From Sneathiella chinensis (GTDB lineage Bacteria; Pseudomonadota; Alphaproteobacteria; Sneathiellales; Sneathiellaceae), in contig NZ_VNWN01000004.1 of assembly GCF_012720115.1 (NCBI RefSeq), positions 310,001 through 374,000 of the forward strand: a stretch of DNA of 64,000 bases, in the 5' to 3' direction. Positions within the stretch are counted from its first letter, which is position 1, and each line of letters opens with the position of its first letter. Position numbers and translations under genes: made by a program. Below the pieces are notes generated by a model, which was given only the letters and a program-made list of their open reading frames with translations, had not been told where the DNA came from and ran no database searches. Positions 50,957 to 60,767 of the stretch are shown here, piece after piece.

Positions 50957-52063
50957 ATGCGGTTTCTGTTTAAGACGGATTATGACCAGGACATCCGGCT
51001 CGCCAAGCATTCCGGCTATTACTGGTCTTATGGGGCCCTTCTTGTGTTGATCACGGCGGTTCCCTTTGTTCTCGACTCCTATTATGTGGGGCAGTTGACC
51101 CAACTCTATATCATGGCCATTGCCGGGGTGGGGTTGATGCTGCTGTCCGGCTATACGGGGCTTGTCAGCCTTGGCCATGCGGCCTTTTTCGGGATCGGCG
51201 CCTACACAGAGGCTGTGCTGACCGCAGGGGTGACCCTGCCGTTCATGAGCGAGCCTGTGGTGTTCCCCTTTGTGCTGTCCTTCCCGCTTGCGGCTATTTT
51301 CGCGGCCATTGCCGGGGTGATTATCGGGGTTCCGGCGCTGCGCCTGATGGGGATCTATCTGGCCATGGCGACCTTTGCCTTCGCCATTGTGGTTGAGGAA
51401 ATCTTCTCGCGCTGGGAAAGCGTGACCAACGGCTATACGGGCCTGTTGGTGGAATCCCTCTATATCGGGGACATGGAACTGACTGACGGGAGGCCGTTCT
51501 ACTTCCTCAGCCTCGGTATGTTGATCATGGTGATCCTGTTCTCGCTCAACCTGCTGCGTTCGCCGACGGGGCGGGCCATGATGGCGGTCCGGGATTCGGA
51601 AATTTCCGCCCAGAGCATGGGGGTCAATCTGGCCAAGGTCAAAACCACCGCCTTTGGCATCAGCGCCGGGATCACCGGTCTGGCCGGTGCCCTGTTTGCC
51701 CACAAGCTGGGCTTCCTGTCGCCGGAAAGTTTCACCGTTCTGCAGTCGCTTGAACTGCTGGTCCTGGTGATTGTCGGTGGGCTTGGCTCTCTGCACGGGG
51801 CCATCTTCGGGGCCATGTTTGTTCTGGCCTTGCCGCAGGCACTGGCGATCATGAAGGATTATCTGCCGCTCTATATCGCCGAGCAACCGGGGTTGGAGCC
51901 GCTGATTTTCGGCATGATCCTTGTCTTCTTCATCATCTTTGAACCGCTCGGTATTTATGGCCGCTGGCTGAAAGTGAAACTCTATTTCCAGATGTTCCCG
52001 CTTTACAAGAAAGCCACCTTTAAACGCCAGAAATCCTACATGAAGTCGGAGAGATTGAGATGA
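50957..52063 (+). CDS. livM: Liv-type ABC transporter permease (LivM family)
   Basis: This second permease of 368 residues has about ten helices. It contains IAGVGLMLLSGYTGLVSLGH, AFFGIGAYTEAVL, LLRSPTGRAMMAVRDSEISA (the EAA-like loop touching the ATPase) and LVIVGGLGSLHGAIFGAMFV. The C-terminal tail is basic. It starts two bases after livH, and livG begins inside its stop (ATGA). Confidence 0.93.
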   Translation: MRFLFKTDYDQDIRLAKHSGYYWSYGALLVLITAVPFVLDSYYVGQLTQLYIMAIAGVGLMLLSGYTGLVSLGHAAFFGIGAYTEAVLTAGVTLPFMSEPVVFPFVLSFPLAAIFAAIAGVIIGVPALRLMGIYLAMATFAFAIVVEEIFSRWESVTNGYTGLLVESLYIGDMELTDGRPFYFLSLGMLIMVILFSLNLLRSPTGRAMMAVRDSEISAQSMGVNLAKVKTTAFGISAGITGLAGALFAHKLGFLSPESFTVLQSLELLVLVIVGGLGSLHGAIFGAMFVLALPQALAIMKDYLPLYIAEQPGLEPLIFGMILVFFIIFEPLGIYGRWLKVKLYFQMFPLYKKATFKRQKSYMKSERLR

Positions 52064-52818
52064 CCCTGTTTGCTGCTGAAAACCTGGCCATCAACTTTGG
52101 CGGTGTGAAGGCCGTTGATGGCGTGACCTTCGATATTCAGGAAGGCGAATGCTTTACCATTATCGGCCCCAACGGGGCCGGCAAGACCACCATCTTCAAC
52201 CTGATCAGCCGGATTTATGATTCCACTGAAGGGCGGATGATGTTCTGCGGGGAGGATATCACCACCGTCCCGCCGCACGAGATTGCGGGTCGCGGGATTG
52301 CACGAACCTTCCAGAATATCGAGCTTTTCGAACATGCCAGTGTGCTCCAGAACCTGCTGGTGGGGCGGCATTGTCACAAGACCACCAGCCTGTGGTCCGA
52401 GGCCTTGTTCCTGCCGTCCGTTCGCAAGGCGGAACTGGCGCACCGCGAGAAGGTGGAGGAGGTGATCGACTTCCTCGACCTGCAGCATTACCGGGACAGC
52501 ATGATCATGAACCTGCCCTACGGGGTGCGGAAGGTGGTCGAACTGGGCCGGGCCCTGTGTACGGAACCCAAGCTGATCCTGCTGGATGAGCCGTCTTCCG
52601 GCCTCAATGTGGAGGAAACGCAGGACATGTCCTTCTGGATTGAGGATATCAAGAAGGATCTGGGCATTACGGTGCTGATGGTGGAGCACGATATGGGACT
52701 GGTGTCCGAGGTGTCCGACCGGGTACTGGTGCTCAATTACGGGCGGATGCTGTCCTATGGCACCCCGCAGGAAGTGCAGAACGATCCGGAAGTGATCAAG
52801 GCGTATCTGGGGGGCTGA
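52060..52818 (+). CDS. livG: Liv-type ABC transporter ATP-binding protein (LivG family)
   Basis: This ATPase of 252 residues has Walker A GPNGAGKTTIF, a signature region reading LPYGVRKVVELGRALC in place of the usual LSGGQ, Walker B LILLDEPSSGL and the switch histidine in LMVEHDMGLV. The LivG group usually has LPYGxQR or LPYG-like signatures, so this is normal. It overlaps livM and ends one base before livF. Confidence 0.93.
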   Translation: MTLFAAENLAINFGGVKAVDGVTFDIQEGECFTIIGPNGAGKTTIFNLISRIYDSTEGRMMFCGEDITTVPPHEIAGRGIARTFQNIELFEHASVLQNLLVGRHCHKTTSLWSEALFLPSVRKAELAHREKVEEVIDFLDLQHYRDSMIMNLPYGVRKVVELGRALCTEPKLILLDEPSSGLNVEETQDMSFWIEDIKKDLGITVLMVEHDMGLVSEVSDRVLVLNYGRMLSYGTPQEVQNDPEVIKAYLGG

Positions 52819-52819
52819 C

Positions 52820-53593
52820 ATGAGCGATGCAATCTTGAAAGTTCGAAATATCGAAACCTATTACGGGCCCATCGTGGCAATCCGGGGGGTGTCGCTGGAT
52901 GTGCAGGAAGGCAGTATCGTGACGGTGCTGGGGGCCAATGGCGCGGGCAAGACCACGATCCTGAAAACCATCAGCGGCGTCATGGACCCCCAGAAGGGCA
53001 GCGTGATTTTCGATGGTCAGGAAATCCAGAAGCAGGACCCGGACTGGGTCATGCGTCAGGGTCTCAGCCATGTGCCGGAAGGCCGCGAGGTTTTTCCCTT
53101 CCTCAGTGTTTACGACAACCTGATGATGGGGGCCTATACCCGCAAGGACCGGGACGAGATCGCCCGCGATGTGGAGTTGGTGAATTCCTATTTCCCCATC
53201 CTGAAAGAGCGGTCCGACCAGCCTGCCGGCCAGCTTTCCGGCGGCGAGCAGCAGATGCTGGCCATCAGCCGGGCGCTCATGGCGCGGCCCAAGGTGATGC
53301 TGCTGGACGAGCCGAGCCTTGGCCTCAGCCCCCGGTTGGTGAAGGAAATCTTTGCCATCATCAAGCGCCTGAATGTGGAGCAGGGGATGACCATGCTGCT
53401 GGTCGAGCAGAACGCCAATATCGCCCTGCATACAGCCGATTTCGGCTATGTGCTGGAGGTGGGCCGGATCGTCATGGAGGATACCACGGCGAACCTGCTG
53501 GAAAAGGACGATATCAAGGAATTCTATCTGGGTATGCAGGATCATGGGGTCCGGGGAAAACGTCGCTGGAAAAAGCGGAAGACCTGGCGCTGA
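52820..53593 (+). CDS. livF: Liv-type ABC transporter ATP-binding protein (LivF family)
   Basis: This ATPase of 257 residues has Walker A GANGAGKTTIL, signature QLSGGEQQMLAISRAL, Walker B VMLLDEPSLGLSP and LVEQNANIAL with the switch position as Gln/Asn. The C-terminal extension is unusually basic (GKRRWKKRKTWR). It forms the ATPase pair with LivG. An acyl-CoA ligase gene follows after 25 bases. Confidence 0.93.
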   Translation: MSDAILKVRNIETYYGPIVAIRGVSLDVQEGSIVTVLGANGAGKTTILKTISGVMDPQKGSVIFDGQEIQKQDPDWVMRQGLSHVPEGREVFPFLSVYDNLMMGAYTRKDRDEIARDVELVNSYFPILKERSDQPAGQLSGGEQQMLAISRALMARPKVMLLDEPSLGLSPRLVKEIFAIIKRLNVEQGMTMLLVEQNANIALHTADFGYVLEVGRIVMEDTTANLLEKDDIKEFYLGMQDHGVRGKRRWKKRKTWR

Positions 53594-53618
53594 TCGCTTG
53601 AATATCGGGAGCAAACAA

Positions 53619-55448
53619 ATGAATGCAATCATGTATCCGCCGACGATCATTGACGGGTCGGACACCACGGCGAAACTGTTCTGGCAACGGGTTCAGGAAC
53701 TGGGCGACAAGATCGCCATGCGCGAAAAGGAACTGGGCATCTGGTCCTCGATCACCTGGCGGGAATATGGCGACCGGGCGCGGGCTGCCGGGCTCGGGAT
53801 GGTGTCGCTGGGGCTGAAACGGGGCGAAACCGTCTCCATTCTCAGTGACAATAACCCGGAATGGCTGTTCTGCGACATGGGCATCCTGGGGGTGGGCGGG
53901 GTCAGCAATGGCGTCTATACCACCGACAGTGCCAAACAGGTCGAATATCTCTGCAACGACTCGAAAACCGTTCTTTTCGTGGCCGAGAACGAGGAACAAC
54001 TGGACAAGATCCTTGAGGTGCGGGACCGGGTGCCGACCCTCAAGAAGATCATTGTCCTGGATATGGAGGGGCTGCGCGATCTGGAAGATGACATGGTCAT
54101 CAGTATCGACGACCTCTATGGTGCAGGGGAGGCATTCCACCGGGAAAATCCGTCTTTCTGGGAAGATGCGATTGCCCAGTCCCGGCCGGATGATCTGGCC
54201 ATCCTGATCTATACATCGGGCACCACCGGACCGCCCAAGGGGGCGATGATTTCTCATCGCAACCTGATGTTCCAGATTTCCAACCTGACACCGATTGTGG
54301 GGTTCGGCCCGGACGATGAACAATTGTCCTTCCTGCCGCTCTGTCATATCGCGGAACGCTCCTTCACCGTGTTCCTGCCGCTGTTTGCGGGCTCCGTCGT
54401 CAACTATGTGGAGGGGCTGGATACGGTTCCCGAGAATATCCGCGAAGTCTCGCCGACCATTTTCTTCGCCGTGCCGCGGATCTGGGAGAAATTCTATTCC
54501 TCGATCATGCTGCAACTGAGCGATGCGACGGGCCTTCAGAAGCTGGCCTACAAGCTGGCGATCAAGACCGGCTATGAGGTGGCGGAATGCCGGTTGGCTG
54601 AAAAAGAGCCGTCCGCCCTTCTCAAGGCGCGGTTCTGGCTGGCCGATGCGCTGGTGCTGCGGAATATCAAGCGGCTACTGGGGTTGGACCGGGCCCATTA
54701 TCTGGGTTCCGGCGCGGCACCGATCTCGCCGGACCTGATCAAGTGGTATCTGGCGCTTGGCCTCAACATGTATGAGGTTTACGGCCAGACCGAGAATGTG
54801 GGACTGGCGACCACCAACCTGCCCGGCAAGTTCAAGCTGGGAACGGTCGGGACCGTGGCCCCCAATACGGAGGTCAGCATTTCCGATGCGGGTGAAATCC
54901 TGCTGCGCGGTCCGCATGTGTTTCTCGGCTATCTGAACCAGCCTGAAAAGACGGCGGAAACCGTTGTGGATGGCTGGCTGCACACGGGCGATGTGGGCTA
55001 TGTGGACAATGAAGGCTATGTGAAGATCACCGACCGGATGAAGGATATCATCATCACGGCGGGCGGTAAGAATATCACCCCGTCCGAGATCGAGAACCAG
55101 CTCAAGTTCAGCCCCTATGTGTCCGATGCGGTGGTAATCGGGGACAAGCGGAAATACCTGACCTGCCTGATCATGATCGATCATGAGAATGTGGAGAAAT
55201 TCGCCCAGGACCGGGATGTCCCCTTCACCAACTTCCAGAGCCTGTGCCGGGCGCAGGAGGTGCAGGACCTGATCTGGGAGGAAGTGGAGAAGGTGAACAA
55301 GAATTTCGCACAGGTGGAAACCATCAAGCAGTTCCGCCTGATCGACGAAATCCTGACGGCGGAAGACGACGAACTGACGCCAACCATGAAGCTGAAGCGG
55401 TCCTTTGTGAACAAGAAATACAAGGAATTGATCGATACCATGTACTGA
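53619..55448 (+). CDS. AMP-forming long-chain-type acyl-CoA synthetase within the ABC operon
   Basis: This ligase of 609 residues is of the long FadD15-like kind: ILIYTSGTTGPPKGAMISHR, FLPLCHIAERSFTVFLP, YEVYGQTENVGLATTN, TGDVGYVDNEGYVKITDRMK, GGKNITPSEIENQLKFSPYV, and a C-terminal DDELTPTMKLKRSFVNKKY with the lysine motif. It activates a carboxylic acid as CoA ester. Placed between the ATPase genes and two binding proteins, it probably traps the imported acid as its CoA ester. GGGAG lies seven bases before the ATG. Confidence 0.92.
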   Translation: MNAIMYPPTIIDGSDTTAKLFWQRVQELGDKIAMREKELGIWSSITWREYGDRARAAGLGMVSLGLKRGETVSILSDNNPEWLFCDMGILGVGGVSNGVYTTDSAKQVEYLCNDSKTVLFVAENEEQLDKILEVRDRVPTLKKIIVLDMEGLRDLEDDMVISIDDLYGAGEAFHRENPSFWEDAIAQSRPDDLAILIYTSGTTGPPKGAMISHRNLMFQISNLTPIVGFGPDDEQLSFLPLCHIAERSFTVFLPLFAGSVVNYVEGLDTVPENIREVSPTIFFAVPRIWEKFYSSIMLQLSDATGLQKLAYKLAIKTGYEVAECRLAEKEPSALLKARFWLADALVLRNIKRLLGLDRAHYLGSGAAPISPDLIKWYLALGLNMYEVYGQTENVGLATTNLPGKFKLGTVGTVAPNTEVSISDAGEILLRGPHVFLGYLNQPEKTAETVVDGWLHTGDVGYVDNEGYVKITDRMKDIIITAGGKNITPSEIENQLKFSPYVSDAVVIGDKRKYLTCLIMIDHENVEKFAQDRDVPFTNFQSLCRAQEVQDLIWEEVEKVNKNFAQVETIKQFRLIDEILTAEDDELTPTMKLKRSFVNKKYKELIDTMY

Positions 55449-55508
55449 GTAAGGGGCGGGTATCGAGAGGAATGAACACGACCAAAAAGAAGGTTCAGGG
55501 AAAAAGAG

Positions 55509-55522
55509 TACCGGTACCGGTA
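55509..55522. promoter_or_regulatory. 14-bp palindrome upstream of the first binding-protein gene
   Basis: TACCGGTACCGGTA is fully self-complementary and lies 24 bases before the ATG. It may be an operator or simply a symmetrical stretch in the leader. Confidence 0.35.
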
Positions 55523-55546
55523 ATTTGCTTAAACAGGAGTGATGCA

Positions 55547-56737
55547 ATGATAAAAAGAAGACAGTTTACCATGGGTCTGGTAGCGGGCGCAGCACTGGCG
55601 GCTGCCACGCTTGGAACGACCGCCGCACGGGCCGATCAGGGGGTCCATGATGACAAGATCGTTCTCGGGACACATACTCCGCTGTCCGGCTCGGTCGCGC
55701 TGTGGGGGATTCCGTCCTCCAACGGCATGCGCATGAAGATCGAGGAAGTGAACGAGGCAGGCGGCATCAATGGCCGCAAGATCGAACTGATCGTCGAGGA
55801 TAACGCCTATCAGCAGAACAAGGCGGCGCAGGCCGGTGACAAACTGTTGCGCCGGGACAAGGTGTTCGCCCTGATCGGCGCGCTGGGCACCCCCATGAAC
55901 ATGGTGACCATGTCGCGGGCCCTGAAGATGAACGTCATGAACATCTTCCCGGTGACTGCGGCCAAGGAAATGTACGAGCCGTATCACCGACTGAAATTCT
56001 CCCTTTTCACCCCATATTACGACCAGATGCGGGCGGCCATCAGCCACTTCGTGGACAACGAGGGGATCAAGAAAATCGGCGTTCTCTATCAGGATGACGA
56101 CTTCGGCAAGAACGTTCTGGAGGGCTGTGTTGATCAGGCCAAGGAACATGGCATCACGGATGTGGTGACCGTGAACTTCAAGCGTGGTGCCAAGGACTTC
56201 TCGTCCCAGGTGGCGAAATTGCGCTCCGAAGGGGCGGAACTGGTCTGTCTTGGCAGCATCATCGGCGAGACCATCGGTGCGGTCGCAACAGCCCGCAAGA
56301 TCGGCTACAACCCGAAATTCCTGGTCAGCTCTGCCGGGTATGTACCGGAAAACGTAACGCTGGCAAAAGGCCTGACCGAAGGCATGTATGGCGCCAGCCA
56401 GACACCGATCCCCTACTATGATGATGCCACCCCGGAAGTGAAGGCATGGATGGACAAATACAAGGCCCGCTTTGAAAAGGATGCGGTTCTGCAGTCCATC
56501 GCCGGATATGAGGCAATGGAAGTGTTCCTGAAAGCGGTTGAACTGGCCGGTAAGGATGTGACCGCCGAGAAGGTGGCCATTGCGCTGGAAAGCATCAAGG
56601 ATCACCCGTCCAACTTTGGCGGTGCCCCGGTCAGCTTCAGTGAAGATGACCATCTGGGTCCGGATGCCCGGAGCAGTGCAAAACTGTTCCAGGTTCAGGG
56701 TGACAAGTGGGTTTATGTAAAGGATCTGAAATACTGA
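55547..56737 (+). CDS. Liv-type ABC substrate-binding protein 1
   Basis: This periplasmic binding protein of 396 residues has an export signal with a twin-arginine-like start (KRRQFTMGLVAGAALAAA) and an AxA-like cut after ARA. The mature part begins DKIVLGTHTPLSGSVALWG and has VLYQDDDFGKNVLEGC, FKRGAKDFSSQVAKLRSEGA and FLVSSAGYVPENVTLAKGL. It captures the cargo for LivHMGF. AGGAG lies seven bases ahead of the ATG. It is very similar to the second binding protein downstream, from which it is separated by a terminator. Confidence 0.92.
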   Translation: MIKRRQFTMGLVAGAALAAATLGTTAARADQGVHDDKIVLGTHTPLSGSVALWGIPSSNGMRMKIEEVNEAGGINGRKIELIVEDNAYQQNKAAQAGDKLLRRDKVFALIGALGTPMNMVTMSRALKMNVMNIFPVTAAKEMYEPYHRLKFSLFTPYYDQMRAAISHFVDNEGIKKIGVLYQDDDFGKNVLEGCVDQAKEHGITDVVTVNFKRGAKDFSSQVAKLRSEGAELVCLGSIIGETIGAVATARKIGYNPKFLVSSAGYVPENVTLAKGLTEGMYGASQTPIPYYDDATPEVKAWMDKYKARFEKDAVLQSIAGYEAMEVFLKAVELAGKDVTAEKVAIALESIKDHPSNFGGAPVSFSEDDHLGPDARSSAKLFQVQGDKWVYVKDLKY

Positions 56738-56763
56738 TCCCCCTTCCCACTGATGGAAAAGAG

Positions 56764-56794
56764 ATACCCGGCCTCGCAGGCCGGGTATTTTTTT
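56764..56794 (+). terminator. Rho-independent terminator of the ABC operon
   Basis: ATACCCGGCC and GGCCGGGTAT form a ten-bp stem with a five-base loop followed by six T residues. It lies after the first binding-protein gene, so the second one is likely a separate transcript. Confidence 0.9.
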
Positions 56795-56930
56795 GCGTGC
56801 GGCCCGGTCCGCTTTTGGTGCGCGCAGGGGGAAGGGGAATAAAAAAGTTGTTTTTCCCGCCTTATAAAGGCCTGTTTTTTATTTAATATTTTTCAAATAT
56901 GATAGAGTGTTTAGTTAAGGGAGTACCGTT

Positions 56931-56945
56931 TTAGATTATATCTAA
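56931..56945. promoter_or_regulatory. Perfect 15-bp palindrome before the second binding-protein gene
   Basis: TTAGAT-TAT-ATCTAA lies just upstream of the ribosome site of the second binding-protein gene in A+T-rich sequence. It may be an operator. The overlapping TATAAT at 56946-56951 would place the start past the ribosome site, so it is not the -10. Confidence 0.4.
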
Positions 56946-56963
56946 TATAATGGGAGGTAGAAT

Positions 56964-58157
56964 ATGATACGCAGGAAATTTGGTAAGTTGGGAGTTGCCG
57001 CGATTTCTGCATTGCTGCTGGCGTCGGGGGCGACGACAGGGGCAAAGGCCGCAGGTCAGGGCATTACAGATACCGAAATCATTCTCGGCACCCACCAGCC
57101 CCTGTCTGGTCCGGTGGCCCTTTGGGGCGTGCCGGTGACCAACGGGATGCGCATGGCGATCGAGGAAATCAACGAGGCCGGCGGCATCAACGGCCGCCAG
57201 ATTACGTTGATTGTCGAGGATACGGCCTATCAGCAGAACAAGGCTGCACAGGCCGCCGACAAGCTGCTGAAAAAAGACAAGGTGTTCGCCATGGTCGGTC
57301 CCCTTGGCACCCCGCCCAACATGGTGGTGATGCCGCGGGCGCTGAAAATGGATGTGATGAACATCTTTCCGCTGACCGCGGCGCGGGAAATGTATGAACC
57401 CCTGCATCCCCTGAAATTCGCCTATTTCACCCCCTATACGGACCAGATGCGGGCCGCCGTGAAATATCTGGTGGAAAATGAAGGCGTGAAGAAGGTCGGT
57501 GTTTTGTATCAGGATGACGATTTCGGCAAGAACGTGCTGGACGGCTGCGTGGAGCAGGCGGCGGAAATGGGCCTGCCCGAAGTGGTGACCACCAACTTCA
57601 AGCGGGGCGCCAAGGACTTTTCCAGTCAGATTGCCCAACTGAGTGCAGCCGGGGTCGATCTTGTCTGCCTTGGGACCATCATCGGGGAAACCATCGGCAG
57701 CGTGGCGACGGCCCGCAAGATTGGTTATGACGCCAAGTTCCTTGTCAGTTCCGCAGGTTACGTGCCGGAGAATATCACACTGGCCAAAGGCCTGACCGAG
57801 GGTCTTTACGGCGCCGGGCAGACCCCGATTCCCTATTATGAGGACGCCACCCCGGAAGTGAAGGCATGGATGGACAAGTACAAGGCCCGGTTTGATCGGG
57901 ATGCGGTTCTTCAATCCGTTGCCGGATATGAACTGATCCATACCTTTGCCATTGCCCTGAGAAATGCAGGCAAGGATCTGGACCCTTTCAAGGTCGGCGC
58001 CGCACTGGAGCAGATCAAGGATCGCGGGTCCATGTTTGGCGGCACAGAGGTCAGTTTCTCGAAGGATGACCATCTGGGGCCCGATGCCCGCAACAGCGCC
58101 AGCCTGTTCAAGGTGCAGGGCGATAAATGGATCAAGATTTCCAATATCAGTTATTGA
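56964..58157 (+). CDS. Liv-type ABC substrate-binding protein 2 (paralogue)
   Basis: This 397-residue periplasmic protein is clearly a duplicate of the preceding one: DTEIILGTHQPLSGPVALWG, YQDDDFGKNVLDGC, TTNFKRGAKDFSSQIAQL and FLVSSAGYVPENITLAKGL. The signal peptide MIRRKFGKLGVAAISALLLA is of the Sec type or a weak Tat type. It has its own ribosome site (GGGAGG), its own A+T-rich upstream region with a palindrome, and its own terminator, so it can be expressed independently and may broaden or change the cargo. Confidence 0.92.
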   Translation: MIRRKFGKLGVAAISALLLASGATTGAKAAGQGITDTEIILGTHQPLSGPVALWGVPVTNGMRMAIEEINEAGGINGRQITLIVEDTAYQQNKAAQAADKLLKKDKVFAMVGPLGTPPNMVVMPRALKMDVMNIFPLTAAREMYEPLHPLKFAYFTPYTDQMRAAVKYLVENEGVKKVGVLYQDDDFGKNVLDGCVEQAAEMGLPEVVTTNFKRGAKDFSSQIAQLSAAGVDLVCLGTIIGETIGSVATARKIGYDAKFLVSSAGYVPENITLAKGLTEGLYGAGQTPIPYYEDATPEVKAWMDKYKARFDRDAVLQSVAGYELIHTFAIALRNAGKDLDPFKVGAALEQIKDRGSMFGGTEVSFSKDDHLGPDARNSASLFKVQGDKWIKISNISY

Positions 58158-58222
58158 TCGATCCAGCCCCACTCCTTTGAAACAGTTTTAGGTCAAACAA
58201 TACTTCAAGGGGTGTGAACACG

Positions 58223-58254
58223 GAAAGCCCGGCTGTCACGGCTGGGCTTTCTTT
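58223..58254 (+). terminator. Rho-independent terminator after binding protein 2
   Basis: GAAAGCCC and GGGCTTTC pair around an inner GC stem and are followed by TTT. Confidence 0.75.
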
Positions 58255-58356
58255 ATGAATCTTTTTTAAATTTGTGAACCCTTTGGTAAGAATTTCCCGG
58301 CACTTTGTTTGATTGGGTAGGAAATAAAACATCTATAAGTAGTGCAGGGTAGGGTA

Positions 58357-60654
58357 ATGTTCAAAAAGAAAGATAAGGTTTCTTCCGGTAAGGGCGCCGC
58401 GGGAAAGAGCGGCAGGACGCTTCGAATTCCCCTGATTTCCGGAATGATCGCAAAGATGGGCATCCGGTCCCGTCTGTATACGGCGTTTGGGGTTGTGGCC
58501 CTGTTGACGCTGATCAGCGGGTCCATCGGTGTGCTGGAATTTGTGAAGCTTGGAAGATCCATGAACAGTGTGACCGAGGACAGTTTCTCGGCCTTTACGC
58601 TGGCGCAGGAATTGTCGGCCAAGGCCCGGGAAGTGGCCCAGTCCGGCCCGCATATTGCAGCCGCCCGTGATCAGGCTGATCTGGACCGCCGCCTTAACAG
58701 TGCAAAAACCGATCTGGACAGCCTGAAGGCCATGGTGGAAGGCGCACAAGCGGAAAGTGAAAATGCCGAATCCCTGCAACTGGCGCTGGCCAATGTGCAG
58801 ATGCTGGGCGCCACGCTGGACAAGCTGGCGGAAAATGTCAAAACCCGGAATGACGTCAGCGCCCTGATGGCCGCCGAGATGGAGGAGGTCGCAAGTCTGG
58901 ACCGGGAACTGCAGGACCTGATTGACCCGGCCATCAAGAACCAGAACTCGAAATTCAACGTTACCTCCCAGCTCATGAATGTGGAAAGCGATATTTCCAA
59001 ACTGCGCAAGGGCGTGCAGAAGCTGGTGTCCGAGGAGTTCCGCTTCATGCAGGAACTGATGGAATTCAAGGGGGATGTGAACGCACTGGTCGGGTCGCTG
59101 TACCGGACGCCGACACAGGAAAGTTTCAAGGATGTGGATGCCCGCTATTCCGAATTTGAACTGATCGGTACTAAAATCCAGCTTGTTGCCCTGCTGCGGG
59201 ATTTCAATGAAAAGCCCAAGATCGAGGAGGCGGCCAACCGCCTGTATGCGGTCGGCGACAAGCAGAACAATATCTTTACCCTGCGGAAAAAGATTTTGGC
59301 GGCGGAAACCGGCATTGATACAGCCGCCAACGAGGCGACCATCATTGCGGTCGCACTGGAAAATGTGGTGGCCCGGTTTATTGATGCCACTGAAGAACAG
59401 TCCCGTACCGTGGTCGCCAAGACCAATGGGGATATTGAACAGGCAACCATGGTGCAGATCGTCATTGCCAGTTCCAGTGTCCTGATGGCGCTGTTGATTG
59501 CGTGGCTGTATGTGGGACGCAACCTGATGAGACGCCTTAACCGGTTCGTCGAGGATATGCGGTCCATCGCGGGCGGAAATCTGGAAACCGATGTCTTGGT
59601 CAAGGGGTCCGATGAAATCACGGAAATGGCAACGGCCCTGATCGGGTTCCGTGACAATGCCAAGGAGGCAGAGGTTGCCCGCGCCGAAGCGGAGATGGAA
59701 CGCAAGCGCAGAGAGGAAGACAAGGCCCGCGCCGAAGCAGAGGCACAGGAAAACGAACGACGTGCGCAGGAAGAGAAGGAACGCCTTGCTGCGGAAGCAG
59801 AGGTACAGAAACGGGATGAAATGAACCGTCTGGCCGATGATTTCGAGGGCAGTGTGAAAAATCTGGTGGAAAGTTTCGCCGCTGCAACGGAACAGATGAC
59901 CGCCACCTCGCAAAGCATGGCGGAAACCGCCCGCGAAACCTCAAGCCGGTCGGAAACGGTGGCCAATGCCTCGCAGGAGGCCAGTGCCAGCGTGAATTCT
60001 GTATCATCAGCCGCAGAGGAACTGTCGTCTTCCATTCAGGAAATCAGCCGTCAGGTCGGCACCGCCGCCGAAATTGCCGGTCAGGCCGTTTCGGAAGCGG
60101 AGCGGACAAATGGCATGGTGGTCAGCCTGAACGAAGCCGCCGCGAAAATCGGTGATGTGGTCAGCCTGATCAATGATATTGCGGGGCAAACCAACTTGTT
60201 GGCACTGAACGCCACCATCGAGGCCGCCCGCGCCGGTGAGGCCGGGAAAGGCTTTGCGGTGGTCGCCAGTGAGGTGAAGAACCTTGCCACCCAGACGGCC
60301 CGTGCCACCGAGGAAATTTCCAACCAGATCCGGTCGGTGCAGGAAGAGACAACCAGTGCCGTGGGCGCCATTGGCAGTATCAGCAGCACCATCGGACGGA
60401 TCAACGAGATTGCCACGGGGATTGCCTCGGCGGTGGAAGAGCAGGGAGCGGCGACCAGTGAAATCAGTCGCAGTGTCCAGATGGCCGCGCAGGGAACCCA
60501 GTCGGTTTCCGAGAATATCGCCACGGTAAGCGAGGCGGCAGCGACAACCGGCCAATCCGCATCGGAGGTACAGAATGTGGCCACCGATCTTTCGCGGGAA
60601 GTGGGAAGTCTGGATCAGGAGGTCCAGCGTTTCCTGATGACCATTCGCGGATAA
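58357..60654 (+). CDS. Methyl-accepting chemotaxis protein with large helical sensor
   Basis: This chemoreceptor of 765 residues has two membrane segments (about 40-62 and 366-387), a periplasmic helical sensor of ~300 residues, HAMP, a very charged Glu/Arg/Ala coiled coil, and the signalling tip [20 protein letters not shown] with [20 protein letters not shown]. The helical sensor is of the HBM-like size, so it probably binds a carboxylic or dicarboxylic acid. The ATG has AGGGTAGGG upstream, and an in-frame GTG 15 bases earlier is less likely. The preceding binding-protein gene may be functionally linked. Confidence 0.92.
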   Translation: MFKKKDKVSSGKGAAGKSGRTLRIPLISGMIAKMGIRSRLYTAFGVVALLTLISGSIGVLEFVKLGRSMNSVTEDSFSAFTLAQELSAKAREVAQSGPHIAAARDQADLDRRLNSAKTDLDSLKAMVEGAQAESENAESLQLALANVQMLGATLDKLAENVKTRNDVSALMAAEMEEVASLDRELQDLIDPAIKNQNSKFNVTSQLMNVESDISKLRKGVQKLVSEEFRFMQELMEFKGDVNALVGSLYRTPTQESFKDVDARYSEFELIGTKIQLVALLRDFNEKPKIEEAANRLYAVGDKQNNIFTLRKKILAAETGIDTAANEATIIAVALENVVARFIDATEEQSRTVVAKTNGDIEQATMVQIVIASSSVLMALLIAWLYVGRNLMRRLNRFVEDMRSIAGGNLETDVLVKGSDEITEMATALIGFRDNAKEAEVARAEAEMERKRREEDKARAEAEAQENERRAQEEKERLAAEAEVQKRDEMNRLADDFEGSVKNLVESFAAATEQMTATSQSMAETARETSSRSETVANASQEASASVNSVSSAAEELSSSIQEISRQVGTAAEIAGQAVSEAERTNGMVVSLNEAAAKIGDVVSLINDIAGQTNLLALNATIEAARAGEAGKGFAVVASEVKNLATQTARATEEISNQIRSVQEETTSAVGAIGSISSTIGRINEIATGIASAVEEQGAATSEISRSVQMAAQGTQSVSENIATVSEAAATTGQSASEVQNVATDLSREVGSLDQEVQRFLMTIRG

Positions 60655-60679
60655 CCGAGACGGTTTTATCGCTCAAACG

Positions 60680-60710
60680 GGGCCGCTGCCGACAGGGAGC
60701 GGCCCTTTTT
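60680..60710 (+). terminator. Rho-independent terminator of the chemoreceptor gene
   Basis: GGGCCGCT and AGCGGCCC pair around a ten-base loop and run into five T residues. Confidence 0.85.
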
Positions 60711-60767
60711 CGTTTCAGGATTTGCCCTGTCCTGCCTTTCCTGTCCCGCCTTTCCAGTTCGGGCTGT

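Noticed and set aside
58333-59913. 526-codon open frame opposite the chemoreceptor
   Set aside because: Antisense of a clear MCP gene; product is low-complexity.
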